From Aselliscus stoliczkanus (lineage: Eukaryota > Chordata > Mammalia > Chiroptera > Hipposideridae): a DNA stretch of 64,000 nucleotides. This document shows positions 1-9,761 of the stretch, in pieces. The stretch spans positions 121,508,434 to 121,572,433 of the forward strand of contig CM066727.1 of the NCBI GenBank assembly GCA_033961575.1. The letters run 5' to 3'. Position 1 is the first letter of the stretch, and each line of letters starts with the position of its first letter. The position numbers and the translations under genes were made by a program. The notes beneath the pieces were generated by a model. The model was not told where the DNA came from. It did no database searches and saw nothing but the letters and a program-made list of their open reading frames with translations.

Positions 1-137
1 AGCACCCAGCACAGGTGACTAGGGAGACTGTGCCACAGGGCCCCACAGGACCTCTACTGCATAAGGCCAACCAGCAAAACTGAGAGACATAACAGATTTA
101 TATAATACACAGAAATAAACATAGAGAAGCAGCCAAA

Positions 138-1020
138 ATGAGGAATCAAAGAAATACACCCTAAATGAAAGAACAGGGGAAAACTCCAGAAAAAGAACTA
201 AATGAATTGGAGGCAAGCAACCTACAAGATACACAGTTCAAAACAATGGTTATAAGGACACTCAAGGAACTTAGTGAGAACTTCAACAAAGGGATAGCAA
301 GAATAAAAAAAAAGTACATAGAAACCATAAGAAAGAACCAATCAGAAGTAAAGAATACAATAACTAAAATGAAAAATGCACTAGAAGGCACCAGCAGACA
401 AGATGAAGCACAGGATTGAATCAATGATTTGGAAGACAAAGTAGCAGAAAACATCCAATGGGAACCACACACACACAAAAAGAATCCAAAAAATAAGGAG
501 GGTTTAAGATAGCTCTAGGACAACATTAAGCATAACAAGATTCACATCATAGGGTTACCAGAGGAGAAGAGAGAACACAAGGAATTGAGAACCTATTTAA
601 AGAAATAATGACTGAAAACTTTCCTAACCTGGTTAAGGAAATAGACATACAAGTCCAGGAAGCACAGAGAGTCCCAAGATGAACCTAAACAGGCCACCAA
701 GACACATTATAATTAGAATGACAAAAGTTAAAGACAAAGAGAGAATCCTAAAAGCAGAATGAGAAAGGCAACTAGTAACTTATAAGGGAACTCTCATAAG
801 ATTGTCAGCTAATTTATCAAAAGAAATTTTGCAGGCCAGAAGGGATTGGCACAAGATATTCAAAATGATAAAAAAAAATAAAATAAAATAAAAAAAAAAA
901 CAAGGACACTCTACCCAGCAAAGCAAAGGACGGATAAAGAACTTCCCAGGCAAGAAAAAGCTAAAGGAGTTCATCACTACCAAACCAGTATTACAAGGAA
1001 TGATAGAAGGACTTCTTTAA
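138..1020 (+). pseudogene. L1 ORF1 remnant (copy 1)
   Basis: In an active L1, ORF1 encodes the RNA-binding chaperone of the retrotransposition particle. The ATG at 138 is chosen because it aligns with the ORF1 starts at 9762 and 50161 (atgagg/atgggg followed by a caaagaaa-type text). A TAA follows after eight codons. Reading resumes at 165 and stops again at 417-419. The 165-419 stretch encodes a lysine- and glutamate-rich, coiled-coil-like segment containing ELNELEASN. Later text contains the usual 'gccaccaagacacattataattagaatgac' nucleic-acid-binding region and ends at 'ggacttctttaa'. Several stops and frameshifts make it a pseudogene. Confidence 0.8.
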
Positions 1021-1074
1021 GATGGGAGAAAAAAGATAAAAATTATGAATAATAAAATGGTAATAACTACATAT

Positions 1075-1660
1075 CTATCTATAATTGCTTCAGTGCAAGT
1101 GGATTAAATGCTGCAATCAAAGAGATAGGGTGGCTGAATGGATAAAAAAACAAAACCGTTACATATACTGCCTATAAGAGACTCAGTTCAGATTGAAAGA
1201 CACAAACAGACTGAAAGTAAAGGAATGGAAAAAATTATTTCATGAAAATGGAAACAAACAAACAAACAAAACATGGAGTAGGAAAACTTATACCAGACAA
1301 AATAGACTTTGAAACAAAGGCTATAACAAGAGACAAAGAAGGACTCACTTCTGGATATTTATCCAAAGAAACCCAAAACACTACTTCGAGGGAACATGTG
1401 CATCCATATGTTCATTGCAGCATTGTTTACAATGGCCAAGATGAGGAGGAAGCCTCGGTGCCCTTTGATGGATGAATGGATAAAGAGGAGGTGGTACATA
1501 TATACAATGGAATATTGCTTGGCCATGGAAAGGAATGGGTTCTTGCCATCTGCAGCAGCATGGGTGGACCTGGAGGGTATTGTGCTAAGTGGAGTTTGTC
1601 AGACAGTGAAACACAGATGCAATGTGATTTTGCTCATATGTGGAATCTAAAGAACAAAAT
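1075..1660 (+). pseudogene. L1 ORF2 remnant with internal deletion (copy 1)
   Basis: ORF2 encodes the L1 endonuclease and reverse transcriptase. The first part, 1075-1341, corresponds to the N-terminal endonuclease beginning ('ggattaaatgctgcaatcaaagag', 'gaatggataaaa', 'tttcatgaaaatggaaac'). From about 1342 the text is the extreme C-terminal end: 'tgttcattgcagcattgtttacaatggcc', then 'gtggtacatatatacaatggaatattg', ending near 'tcatatgtggaatctaaag'. I estimate about 3 kb of the usual ORF2 is absent. Whether the loss came before or after insertion cannot be told, because the 5' flank is outside the window. Confidence 0.8.
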
Positions 1661-2364
1661 AAACAAAAAAACAAACAAACAGAAACAGGCTCATTTCAGA
1701 ACACAGAACATTTTGTTGGTTGCCAGAAGGGACAGGGGTGGATAGGATAGGTGAAAAAGGGGAAAGGAATTAAGAAGTACAAATTGGTTGTTACAAAGTA
1801 GTCATGAGGATGTAAGGTATAGAATAAGGATTATAGTTGATAAAATTGTAATAACTATGTATGGTGTCAGATGAGTACTAGATTTATCTAGGGGCTTTGG
1901 GGGCACAGTGAAAAAATATGAAGGGAGTAAGAAGTACAAATTGGTAGCTACAAAATAGTCATGGGGATGTAAATTAAAGCACAGTGGATATAGTCAATGA
2001 TACAGTAATAACTATGTATATATAGTGCTAGGTGATAGTCAAAAAGATCACTTCTTAAATTATATAGATATCTAACCATTATGCTGTACACCCAAAATTA
2101 ATATAATAATTAATGTCAACTGTATCTAAAAAATTAAAAAGGGGGGAATGGTGAAAGGCAATAAGTGGTCCAAATTTCCAGGTACAGAATAAGTAAGTCA
2201 TGGGAATGTAATGTACAGCATGGGGAATAGAGTCAATAATATTTTGATAGTGTGGTACAATGTCAGGCAGTTGCTGGACTTATCATGGTGATCATTTATT
2301 TCTTTAGGTATATAAATGTTGAATAACTATTGTGTACATGTGAAGCTAATACAATATTGTATGC

Positions 2365-2367
<3 letters not shown>
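1661..2367 (+). repeat. L1 3'UTR modules in tandem (copy 1)
   Basis: 'taagaagtacaaattgg' occurs at 1771-1787 and again at 1928-1944, each followed by related 'acaaa(g/a)tagtcatg(a/g)ggatgtaa' and 'gtaataactatgtat' text. Near 2128 the sequence looks like an L1 3' terminus ('gtcaactgtatctaaaaaattaaaaa'). A further related module then follows (2141-2367), with 'agtcatgggaatgtaatgtacagcatgggg'. This makes about three divergent modules of roughly 160-220 bp. Confidence 0.65.

Positions 2368-2419
<52 letters not shown>
2368..2419. repeat. (TA)n microsatellite
   Basis: About 26 TA dinucleotides in a pure run. It sits where the A-rich tail of the adjacent minus-strand SINE would be, so it probably grew from that tail or the target site. 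Confidence 0.97.
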
Positions 2420-2423
<4 letters not shown>

Positions 2424-2557
2424 TAGCTGAGCCACCCTGTCACCTGTTGGCAGCTCAGCAACAGCTCAGCTCGGGCTGGGCTTTGAACTGCTGTTGTTCA
2501 GAGCTCAGCTCACACTCTTGAGTGAGCTCTTAACCAACTGAGCCATTCGCCCAGCCC
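2420..2557 (-). mobile_element. tRNA-derived SINE, type C
   Basis: Read on the minus strand it starts 'gggctgggcgaatggctcagttggttaag' and runs through a GTTC-containing B-box-like stretch, 'cagcccgagctgagct' and 'gccaacaggtgacagggtggctcagc'. It is closely related to the copies at 6754 and 63111. Near-matching 12-bp flanks, 'tgctaaatatat' (2362-2373) and 'tgctaactatat' (2558-2569), look like the TSD, and the TA array lies between. It inserted into the end of L1 copy 1. Confidence 0.85.
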
Positions 2558-2639
2558 TGCTAACTATATTTTTAATAAAAATCTTAAAATATAATTTGCA
2601 GTATATGACAATTTTCACACACACATATTTAGAAATATA

Positions 2640-3190
2640 TAGGATATATTCTTTCAAAAACAATAATAAAACAACACCCTAATTTAAAAAATGGGAAAAT
2701 AGGTGAAGATATGTTTCAAGAGAGAAAATGAACATGATAGTTTAATGAAATTTTAATCCTTTACTATATCAATTAGGGATGAAGCTGTGAAAAAATGGTA
2801 CTGCTATATTTTGCTGGGGGAGTGCCGTTGTGGTACAGCCACCATGAAGAGTAATTTGACTCTGTAAAAGTAGAATGCCACTCATTATTATTACCCTAGA
2901 GAAATGCCAACATAATTGCACAAGAAAGCATATACATGAGTATTCACCATATCTAGCTTACAACTGCAAACTATTGGGAAAACCAAAATATTCATCAAAG
3001 AGAGGAATGACAAAGTAATTACATTATAATCAAATTATAATATGATGCAGTGACTAAAAAATATGAAATTGTTCCATATATAACAACATGAAAAGAACTA
3101 GGACTTGTATCATTGAGTAAAACATGCAAAGTTCTGAATGACATACATTGGATGTCACCATTATATCAGAACATGCACAAAACAAAGACA
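2640..3190 (+). mobile_element. old L1 3' fragment (L1M type)
   Basis: Divergent L1 ORF2 C-terminal and 3'UTR text is seen: 'ttaaaaaatgggaaaatagg', 'gtggtacagccaccatgaagag', 'ccctagagaaatgcc', 'caccatatctagcttacaactgcaaactattgggaaaacc', 'tatgatgcagtgactaaaaaatatgaa'. Many substitutions indicate an old insertion. The subfamily is not assignable by eye. Confidence 0.65.
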
Positions 3191-3970
3191 ATTAAAGTAA
3201 ACCCTATGGTCACCCCAGATTACTGCCTTGAGAGTTTCGAAGCAATGGCTAAGAGTGAGGGAGCTCAGCACCAGGCAAATCTGGCTGAGTTGAATGAGAC
3301 AGAGCTAAGGGTGCAGTGGGATCCAGGAAGCTGGAGTTCACAGGACAGAATAATGGAAGAAAAAGAGTTTAATAGGGAGAGAGAATTCTGGAGATCAACA
3401 GAGGTTGTCCTCAAGTAATCAGCAAAATACTTATCAGTGCATACATTTGAAGATACTACCTTAACAAGAGGAAAGCACCATCCAAAAGAATTACAGGGAA
3501 CAGCACCCAGTGCTCATATAGTTCTGGGAACAGTGCACATTCCAAAAAGCCATAAGGGAAAACTTCATAATTCATGACCATTGGTTAGAATGCACAGAAG
3601 AGGTCTGCTTCAGAAATGAGGTATAATTAGCCCTAGATTAAATGCTGTCCTGGTCCTGCCAAAGAAATATTTAAAAACCTCAAGAACCAACTGTTAACAT
3701 GTAGCCCAATGATATCCCAGTATAAAGCTCAAGACTATCTATAGAAATATAACACAATGAACATCAAATGAGGTACAGTTCACAATGCCTGGAATACAAT
3801 CAAAGATTTCCAGACGTGCCATGAAGCAGGGAAATATGAACCACATTAGGAGAAAATACAGTTAATCAAAACTGACCCAGAACTGACATAGGTAAAATAA
3901 TTAAACAAGAATATTTAAATAGTTTTTATCACTGAATTTTATATATTCAAAAATATGTCCATGAAACCCG
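3190..3970 (+). mobile_element. old L1/HAL1-like 5' and ORF1-proximal fragment
   Basis: The segment 'aaatgaggtacagttcacaatgcctggaatacaatcaaag' with 'gaagcagggaaatatgaaccacat' matches, from memory, the ORF1-proximal region of old L1M/HAL1 elements. An open frame at 3113-3418 crosses the start of this block. It encodes a hydrophilic 101-residue peptide I cannot link to any protein, and I treat it as fortuitous. Confidence 0.5.
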
Positions 3971-4479
3971 TATGAGTATTTTGAGTATGAGTACAAAAAC
4001 AATATTAATAAAAAATAAAAAATATATATAATATATATTATATAAAATAATATTATATAATATATATAATATTATATAAAATAATATATATATATTATTG
4101 CTTTGTTCATTCTGTTATTGCTTCATCCCCAAAATAATTATCTGATAATTATTTATTATAAAACTGTATGCTCAATGTGCATGAAACAGTAAAAAAGTAT
4201 ACACTGTGCCTGTTTTTAGAGGCCTTACAGTTTAGGCAAGACAAAACTAATAGCAATGTAATAGGATTTATACCATAACTATATAGAAGCTAAATCTACG
4301 AGGGAGAGAAAATATGAAAGTACACTATTTTAAGAGTCCTATACTTTACATGATATGGTATAATATCATTTGCTTTTAGACTGTGATAAGTTAAAGATAT
4401 GAAATCTTGAAACAACCTCTATAGTAACAAAACAAGGAGTTATAACTAATAAACCAATAGTAATGATAAAATGGATCAT
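3971..4479. other. AT-rich DNA, no gene
   Basis: Contains a low-complexity TA/AAT tract at about 4010-4100 and otherwise unassigned A/T-rich sequence. No coding or RNA signal was seen. Confidence 0.6.
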
Positions 4480-5086
4480 AAAATACATTTAATTCATAAG
4501 AATCCAGAAAAATAAGAAAAAAAAGTCAACAAATGAGATAAATGGAAACACATGAAAATAGATTTGTACCAAATCATATTAATAATCACATCAAATCTAA
4601 ACAGTCTCACCATCCCCAAATAAAAGGAAGAAATAAGAGTAATAGAGGTAAACAAATAAAACCCAATTATATGCTTAAACATAAAGACACAATCAGATAA
4701 AAGTAAAAGAATAACAGTAAAAATGTAAAGAAATATATGCCATGCTAAAAGTCATCAAAAGAAAGCTTGAAAGGCTATATTAATAATATCAAAGTACATT
4801 TAGAGCAAAGAAAATTACTCAGGATAAATAATTTTATTTCATAATAATAATGGGGTTAATTCATCAAGAGGAATCAACAATTCTAAACAGTTATGCACTT
4901 ATAACAAGCGTCAAATATTTTAAGCCAAAACTAATAGAACTTCAAGGGAAAATACAGAAATCCACAAGTATAGTAAGAGATTTTAATACCTTTCTTTCAA
5001 TTATTAACAGAACAAATAGGCAGATAATCAGAAAGGATATGGTAGACTGAAGACACTATTAACCAAACTTAACTTGATCAATTTTT

Positions 5087-5191
5087 TTTTTTTTTTTGAG
5101 GGCAGTGTCATTGGCCCTCATATGTTGGACCCAAACCGGGGCCGCTGGCTTGCAAAGCTAGCGCTTAACCACCACGCCACTTGGGCGGCCC
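5087..5191 (-). mobile_element. tRNA-derived SINE, short type A
   Basis: On the minus strand: 'gggccgcccaagtggcgtggtggttaagcgctagctttgc...', then a B-box-like 'ccggtttgggtcc', 'acatatgagggccaatgacactgccctc' and a poly(A) tail. Flanks 'aacttgatcaattttt' (5071-5086) and 'agctcgatcaattttt' (5192-5207) form a 16-bp TSD with three mismatches. Confidence 0.92.
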
Positions 5192-5349
5192 AGCTCGATC
5201 AATTTTTAAGAGTACACTGCACTGAACAACAGAATATATATGTATTTCTTTCAAATACACACAGAAAATTTACAAAGATAAACCACATTTAGGGGTAGTC
5301 AGTTTAACAACAGCAAAAGTAGGGCACACAGTTATATTTGAACTTCAAA

Positions 5350-6510
5350 TAAACATTAAGTGATATTTATTTTTTATTACAGACTTTATTTTTTCAAAGC
5401 AATTTTAGATTCATAGCAACAGTAAGAGAAAAATTACAAAGGTATCCCTCATACCTCCTGCTCCCACATATGCATAACCTCTCCCATCATAAACATCCGG
5501 TACATTTGTTTCAATTGATGAACCTACAGTGATATATCATTATCACCCCAAATCCACAGTTTACATTAGTGTTCACTCTTGGTGTTGTACATTCTAAGGG
5601 TTTGGACATAAATGTATAATGACATATATCTACCATGATAACATCATTTATTATATCTTCACTGTCCTAAGAATCCTCTGTGCCCCACCTATTCATCCCT
5701 TTGTCTCCACTAACCCCTGGAAACCACTGATCTCTTTCCTGTCTCCATAAGTTTGCCTTTTCTAGAAGTCATATAGTTGGAATCACAGGGTATGCAGCCT
5801 GCACAGATTGGCTTCTTTCACTTAGTAATATGCATGTAAGTTTCCTCCATGTCATTTCATGGCTTCATAGTTCATTTCTTCTCACTGTTGAGTAATATTC
5901 CATTGTCTGGATGTATCACAGTTCATTTATCACCTACTGAAGGACATCTTGATTGCTTCCAAGTTTTTGCAACGATGAATAAAGATGCTCTAAATATCCT
6001 TGTGCAGATTTCTGTGTGGATATAATTTTTCTCCTCTTTTGGGTAAATACCAAGGTGTGTGATTTCTGGGTTGTATGGCAAGAGTTTTGTAAGAAACCTC
6101 CATATTGCCTTCCAGAATGTCTGGGTCATTTTGTACTCACACCAGCAATGAATTTCTGCTGCTCAATGACCTCACCAGCACTTGGTTGTCTTAACTGTTC
6201 TGGATTTGGCCATTCTAATAGATGTGCAATGATATCTCATTGGTTTACATTTATATTTCCCTGATGATATAGAATGTGGGATAACTTTTCATATGCTTAT
6301 TTGTCATCTGTATGTCTTTTCAGGCAAGGTATCTATTAAGATCTTCAGATAATTTTTTAATTGGGTGGCTTGTTTTCTTACAGTTGTTTAAGAGTTCTTT
6401 TGGTTAACAGTCTTTTATCAGATGTGTCTTCAGTAAATATTTTCTACCTGTCTGGGGCTTGTCTTTTCATTCTCTTTATCATATAATATTTTCAGTGCAG
6501 TTATGCTGCA
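5350..6510 (-). mobile_element. old L1 3' part (L1MB/MC-like), minus strand
   Basis: Read on the plus strand this is the reverse complement of an L1 3'UTR and ORF2 C-terminus. Landmarks are 'ctttattttttcaaagcaattttagattcatagcaa', 'cccctggaaaccactgatctctttcctgtctccataagtttgcc', 'tgagtaatattccattgtctggatgtatcacag', 'tggccattctaatagatgtgcaatgatatctcattgg' and 'tcttttatcagatgtgtcttcagtaaatattttct'. It lies inside the older plus-strand L1, so it inserted later. Confidence 0.85.
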
Positions 6511-6753
6511 TGTTATACTTGAAATGTACTTGTACTAAAAAAATTATTTGATGTTTACCTAAAACTCAAATTGACTGAACACTCTGTATTTTATCAGGCA
6601 AACTTAACTCTAGTCCATAAAACCAAAATGGAATTAAATTAGAAATCAATGAAAATCATTTAAAATATCTAAATATTTGAATCTAAATATCACTATTCTA
6701 TATAATCAATGGATCAAATGAAAAAAGGGAAATTGAAAACTATTTACAACTTC

Positions 6754-6924
6754 GGGCCAGCTGAGTGGCTCAGTTGGTAAAGAGCTTGCTCAAGAGTGTG
6801 AGCTGAGCTCTGAGCAATAGCAGTTCGATGCCCAGCCCAAGCTGAGCTGCCACTAAGTTGCCAACAGGTGGCAGGATGGCTCAGCTAAAAAAACAACAAC
6901 AACAAACAAACAAAAAGAGAAATT
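6754..6924 (+). mobile_element. tRNA-derived SINE, type C
   Basis: It starts 'gggccagctgagtggctcagttggtaaagagct', continues 'gagctgagctctgagcaatagcagttcgatgcc' (B-box-like) and 'ccaacaggtggcaggatggctcagc', and ends in an A/CAA-rich tail. The exact 12-bp TSD 'tatttacaactt' lies at 6741-6752 and 6925-6936. It inserted into the old L1. Confidence 0.92.
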
Positions 6925-7579
6925 TATTTACAACTTAATGAACATAAAAACACTCAATACCAATAACCAATGCTCCTCATGAACATAAATGCAATACTTC
7001 TAAACAAAGTTTTTGCTAATCAAATCCAACAATGTAAAAAAACTGATATTATATTCTGACCAAGTGATGTTCATCTTAGAAATACAATATTGATTTAAAA
7101 TTTGAAAATGAATTGACATAATTCATCACATTAACAAATGGAAAAAATCATATTATCATCTAAACAGACATAGCAAAATATTTAACAAAATCCAACATCT
7201 ATTCCTAATTTAAAAATTCTCAGTGAACTAGGAATACAAGGGTACTTTCTCAATCTCAATCTGTTAATGGGCATCTATGAATAACCTACAGCTAATATCA
7301 TATATAACAGTCGAAAATTGAATATTTTCCCCTTAAGATCAGAAGCAAGACAAGGATGTTCATTCCCACCATTTCAGTTTGCAGGTACAGGATTAATATA
7401 AAAATATCATTGTATTTCTCTTTATTAGAAATGAACAATCAGAAATTGAAATTAAATAAGCAATGCCATTCACAAGAGTATAAATGAATTGAATATTTAG
7501 GAATATATTCAACAAAATGCTTGCAAGACTTCTACAGTGAAAACCACAAAGCACTTCTAAGAGAAAGTAAAAACAGATC

Positions 7580-7582
<3 letters not shown>

Positions 7583-7634
<52 letters not shown>

Positions 7635-7635
7635 T
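7583..7635. repeat. (AT)n microsatellite
   Basis: A nearly pure AT run with one G interruption, inside the old L1 ORF2 remnant. Confidence 0.95.
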
Positions 7636-7810
7636 TGTTATTAATATATGAATTCTTCCCAAACTGATCTATATAGATTCAACAATATTTTCATCAAAAC
7701 CCCAGTAGGTATTTTTGTAGAAGTTGGAAAGCCAATTCTAAAATTCATGTGGAAAAGCAAAGCACCTAAAAAAGCAAAAACAATTTTAAAATAATATTCA
7801 ATATTTTCTC

Positions 7811-8395
7811 TGTACTGTAGGTTTCAACAATGTTCTACGTAGTTAAATGCATAACAGTATAAATTATTAAAATAAAATTTTGTTTTGAAAGAATTAACAC
7901 TATTCCCAGGAAACAACAAACCATTAGGAACAGCAAGATTATTGGTCATATTTTATTAGAGTAAATATGTCAGGACAGAGGAGTAAAATAGATCAAGGTC
8001 AAATAAAAACTATATGAATAGATGAAAGAAGCTAACACCATCTCAGGTAGGGCACAATACTAAAAATGCTAGTCTTAGTAAGGCTCTCTTCTTTCCTGTA
8101 TACATTCTTTGATTTTCTATTTTGTGTATATGCTTTTGAACACAGCATGGGGAGGAAACAGGTGAGATAGAGTTGCATTGTCTTCATGTCATGTTTCATC
8201 TCACAGCTGTTTTTGTACATGTTTTTTAAATTTTTGAATACTATCTAGTGAATGACATAATTAAACTAAGTTTCTCCTTTTTCTGGTAACAAAAATACTA
8301 ATAACAACAATGACTACTTTTGTTAATTTAAATTTAATGACCCATGATGTCACTAAAGTCCTAGTTGGCTTGTAATAACCCAGTTTCTCTTTAGA
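7811..8395. other. no gene or recognised repeat
   Basis: A/T-rich sequence without a confident repeat match. The minus-strand frame at 8032-8220 has no recognisable domain. Confidence 0.5.
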
Positions 8396-8510
8396 CAGTC
8401 TCTGCCTCTTTCTCCCCTTCCTGTCTCATGCTTTTCCTCTCTTTAACCCTTTCTCTCTGTTTCTTTTTCTCCCTCTGTTTCAATCTCTCTTTTTCTGTTT
8501 CTCTTTTTAG
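8396..8510. repeat. pyrimidine-rich low-complexity tract
   Basis: Dense CT/TTCT sequence ('tctccccttcctgtctc', 'tttctctctgtttctttttctccctctg'). It creates the lysine/arginine/glutamate-rich minus-strand frame at 8443-8625, which is an artefact of composition. Confidence 0.85.
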
Positions 8511-8646
8511 GTTTTGACAGCTCAAAAATAATGATTTCTAAGAAGAGTTTCTTGGTCTCCAACATGTCTGTGCTGTGAGAAGCTCCCTCCTTTCTATTCC
8601 TCCAGGACTCTGTGCTCACTGCCACCCTGCATTTATTTCATTGGAC

Positions 8647-8657
8647 AAAAATACAAG
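8647..8657 (+). repeat. left TSD of L1 copy 2
   Basis: 'aaaaatacaag' is repeated exactly at 12013-12023, directly after the A-rich L1 tail. Confidence 0.8.
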
Positions 8658-8675
8658 TCTAGGGAGACTTCCAGT

Positions 8676-8685
8676 AAAATGGCGG
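8676..8685 (+). promoter_or_regulatory. YY1-like site at L1 5' end
   Basis: aaaatggcgg contains the ATGGCGG core. It lies about 20 bp inside the element, which is where YY1 positions the transcription start in human L1. The homologous site in copy 3 reads atggcag (from 48773). Confidence 0.55.
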
Positions 8686-9338
8686 AATAGACAGATGCTG
8701 TGCTAACTACCTCCCAGGATCACACTAAAATTACAAACAAATTATTCAGCATTCAACCCTGGATGTCCCTGGAACACTGGAGGAACAGAACCACTAAATG
8801 AAGAACTTAAAGAGGAAGCCGCATTGGGTCTGGTAGGACGGGCGGAGACAAGAGAGGGCGAGTCCCGTGAGGGACACCCCAGCCATGGGGAGGCTTCTCT
8901 GGTTGGGGGAGAGACCCTCCAGCCGCACACCAAGCTCACCAGCCCAGAGTTCCTTTGCCGGGAAGAGAAGTTCCAAGATAGCCGGCAGTAAATTAGTGAG
9001 GACTCTCTTTGCTCAGCTCGGTGAGGCTAAGAGTAGATAGAGAACCAGTGGGGCCGATGCATGGGCTTGCTCGCCGGTGAGCACTTACCTGGTTCCTGGT
9101 GGAGGGAGTAGCTGTGTGAGCCGGGAGCCTGCGGGGACGGACTGAACTGAGCACCTTTGGTACAAAGGATGGAGGTTTTTGGACTATTGTTCCCCTGGTG
9201 TGGAGCCTGCATGCGAGTGGTGTATAGGAGGGCGCCATTTGTCAAGGTGGGGCCCTCCCACAGAGGATCAGGTCTGGGACCTCATTAGTCAGGTGGAATT
9301 GGCGTGCACGCGCATGCGGCCTTGGAACACCAACCTCC

Positions 9339-9535
9339 ACCCGGCTTATACTGTGTTTCCAGGGAAATGCTTGGCGGGTGCCCTCCGGCTCCAACAGGCT
9401 GCTCACTGAGACCCGGGAGTGCATGGTGGCAGCTCAGATACCCACCCTCTGCACGGCTTGTGCTGCATTGCCAGGGAAACACTTGATGGGCGTGCTCCGG
9501 CTCCAACAGGCTGCTCACCGAGATGCTGGAGTGCA
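9339..9535 (+). repeat. two ~110-bp tandem units in the L1 5'UTR
   Basis: Unit 1 starts at 'acccggcttatactgtgtttccagggaaatgcttgg' and unit 2 at 'gcacggcttgtgctgcattgccagggaaacacttg'. Both contain the identical 'ctccggctccaacaggctgctcac' and '(gg)gagtgca' downstream. This resembles the monomeric promoter repeats of some rodent L1 families in design, not in sequence. Confidence 0.75.
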
Positions 9536-9761
9536 CAAGCCGCCTAGGGTCCTGGCTCTCCGCACTGCGCTTTCAGAGTTGCCAGGCTGGTGATTGGTTG
9601 TCAGGCTGCTTGGCCTGATCTGCAAGTGGCTGATTGGGATAGGCTGAGACTGGGAGTTTTTGTGGGAGTGTTGGGCCGTGAGCTATGTGCGTGCATGACC
9701 CAGCCAGGCTCTCCTGGTGATCTATCTAATACATCAAAGCAATCCCAGAGCAACAGCCAGA

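Larger units (their letters stand above)
1..2367 (+). mobile_element. L1 copy 1: 5'UTR tail, ORF1, partial endonuclease, ORF2 tail, modular 3'UTR
   Basis: The order is a 5'UTR tail (1-137), a broken ORF1 (138-1020), the start of the ORF2 endonuclease region (about 1075-1341), the ORF2 C-terminal end (about 1342-1660) and the 3'UTR (1661-2367). The endonuclease text stops after 'agacaaagaagga' and continues at once with C-terminal text of the 'catgtgcatccatatgttca' type. Most of ORF2, including reverse transcriptase, is therefore missing. The 5' end lies outside the window. The assignment rests on L1 text shared with the copies at 8658 and 48766. The element is non-functional. Confidence 0.85.
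4480..7810 (+). mobile_element. old plus-strand L1 ORF2, interrupted (L1M type)
   Basis: 4480-5345 holds endonuclease-region text ('attcatcaagaggaatcaacaattctaaacagttatgcac', 'agagattttaatacctttc', 'acacacagaaaatttacaaagataaaccaca'). 6590-6750 holds text from just after the endonuclease. 6937-7810 holds reverse-transcriptase to C-terminal text ('ttaagatcagaagcaagacaaggatgttcattcccacc', 'aaattcatgtggaaaagcaaagcacc'). These run in order and on one strand, so they are pieces of one decayed L1. They are split by a short SINE (5087-5191), a minus-strand L1 (about 5350-6510), a SINE (6754-6924) and a TA array (7583-7635). Confidence 0.75.
8658..9761 (+). promoter_or_regulatory. L1 5'UTR / internal promoter region (copy 2)
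   Basis: This 1.1-kb leader is far richer in G+C and CpG than its surroundings. It begins 'ctagggagacttccagtaaaatggcggaatag'. The aaaATGGCGG at 8676-8685 matches the YY1 core known near the start of other mammalian L1s. Two near-identical units of roughly 110 bp follow at about 9339-9449 and 9450-9535, sharing 'ctccggctccaacaggctgctcac'. The leader ends just before the ORF1 ATG at 9762. Promoter activity is inferred by analogy. Confidence 0.75.

Noticed and set aside
2368..2419. Direct-repeat arrays as CRISPR
   Set aside because: All short-period repeats here are di- or trinucleotide microsatellites. There are no spacers, and the DNA is mammalian.
3113..3418. 101-codon frame as a small gene
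   Set aside because: It lies across the join of two old L1-type fragments, and the peptide has no family features.
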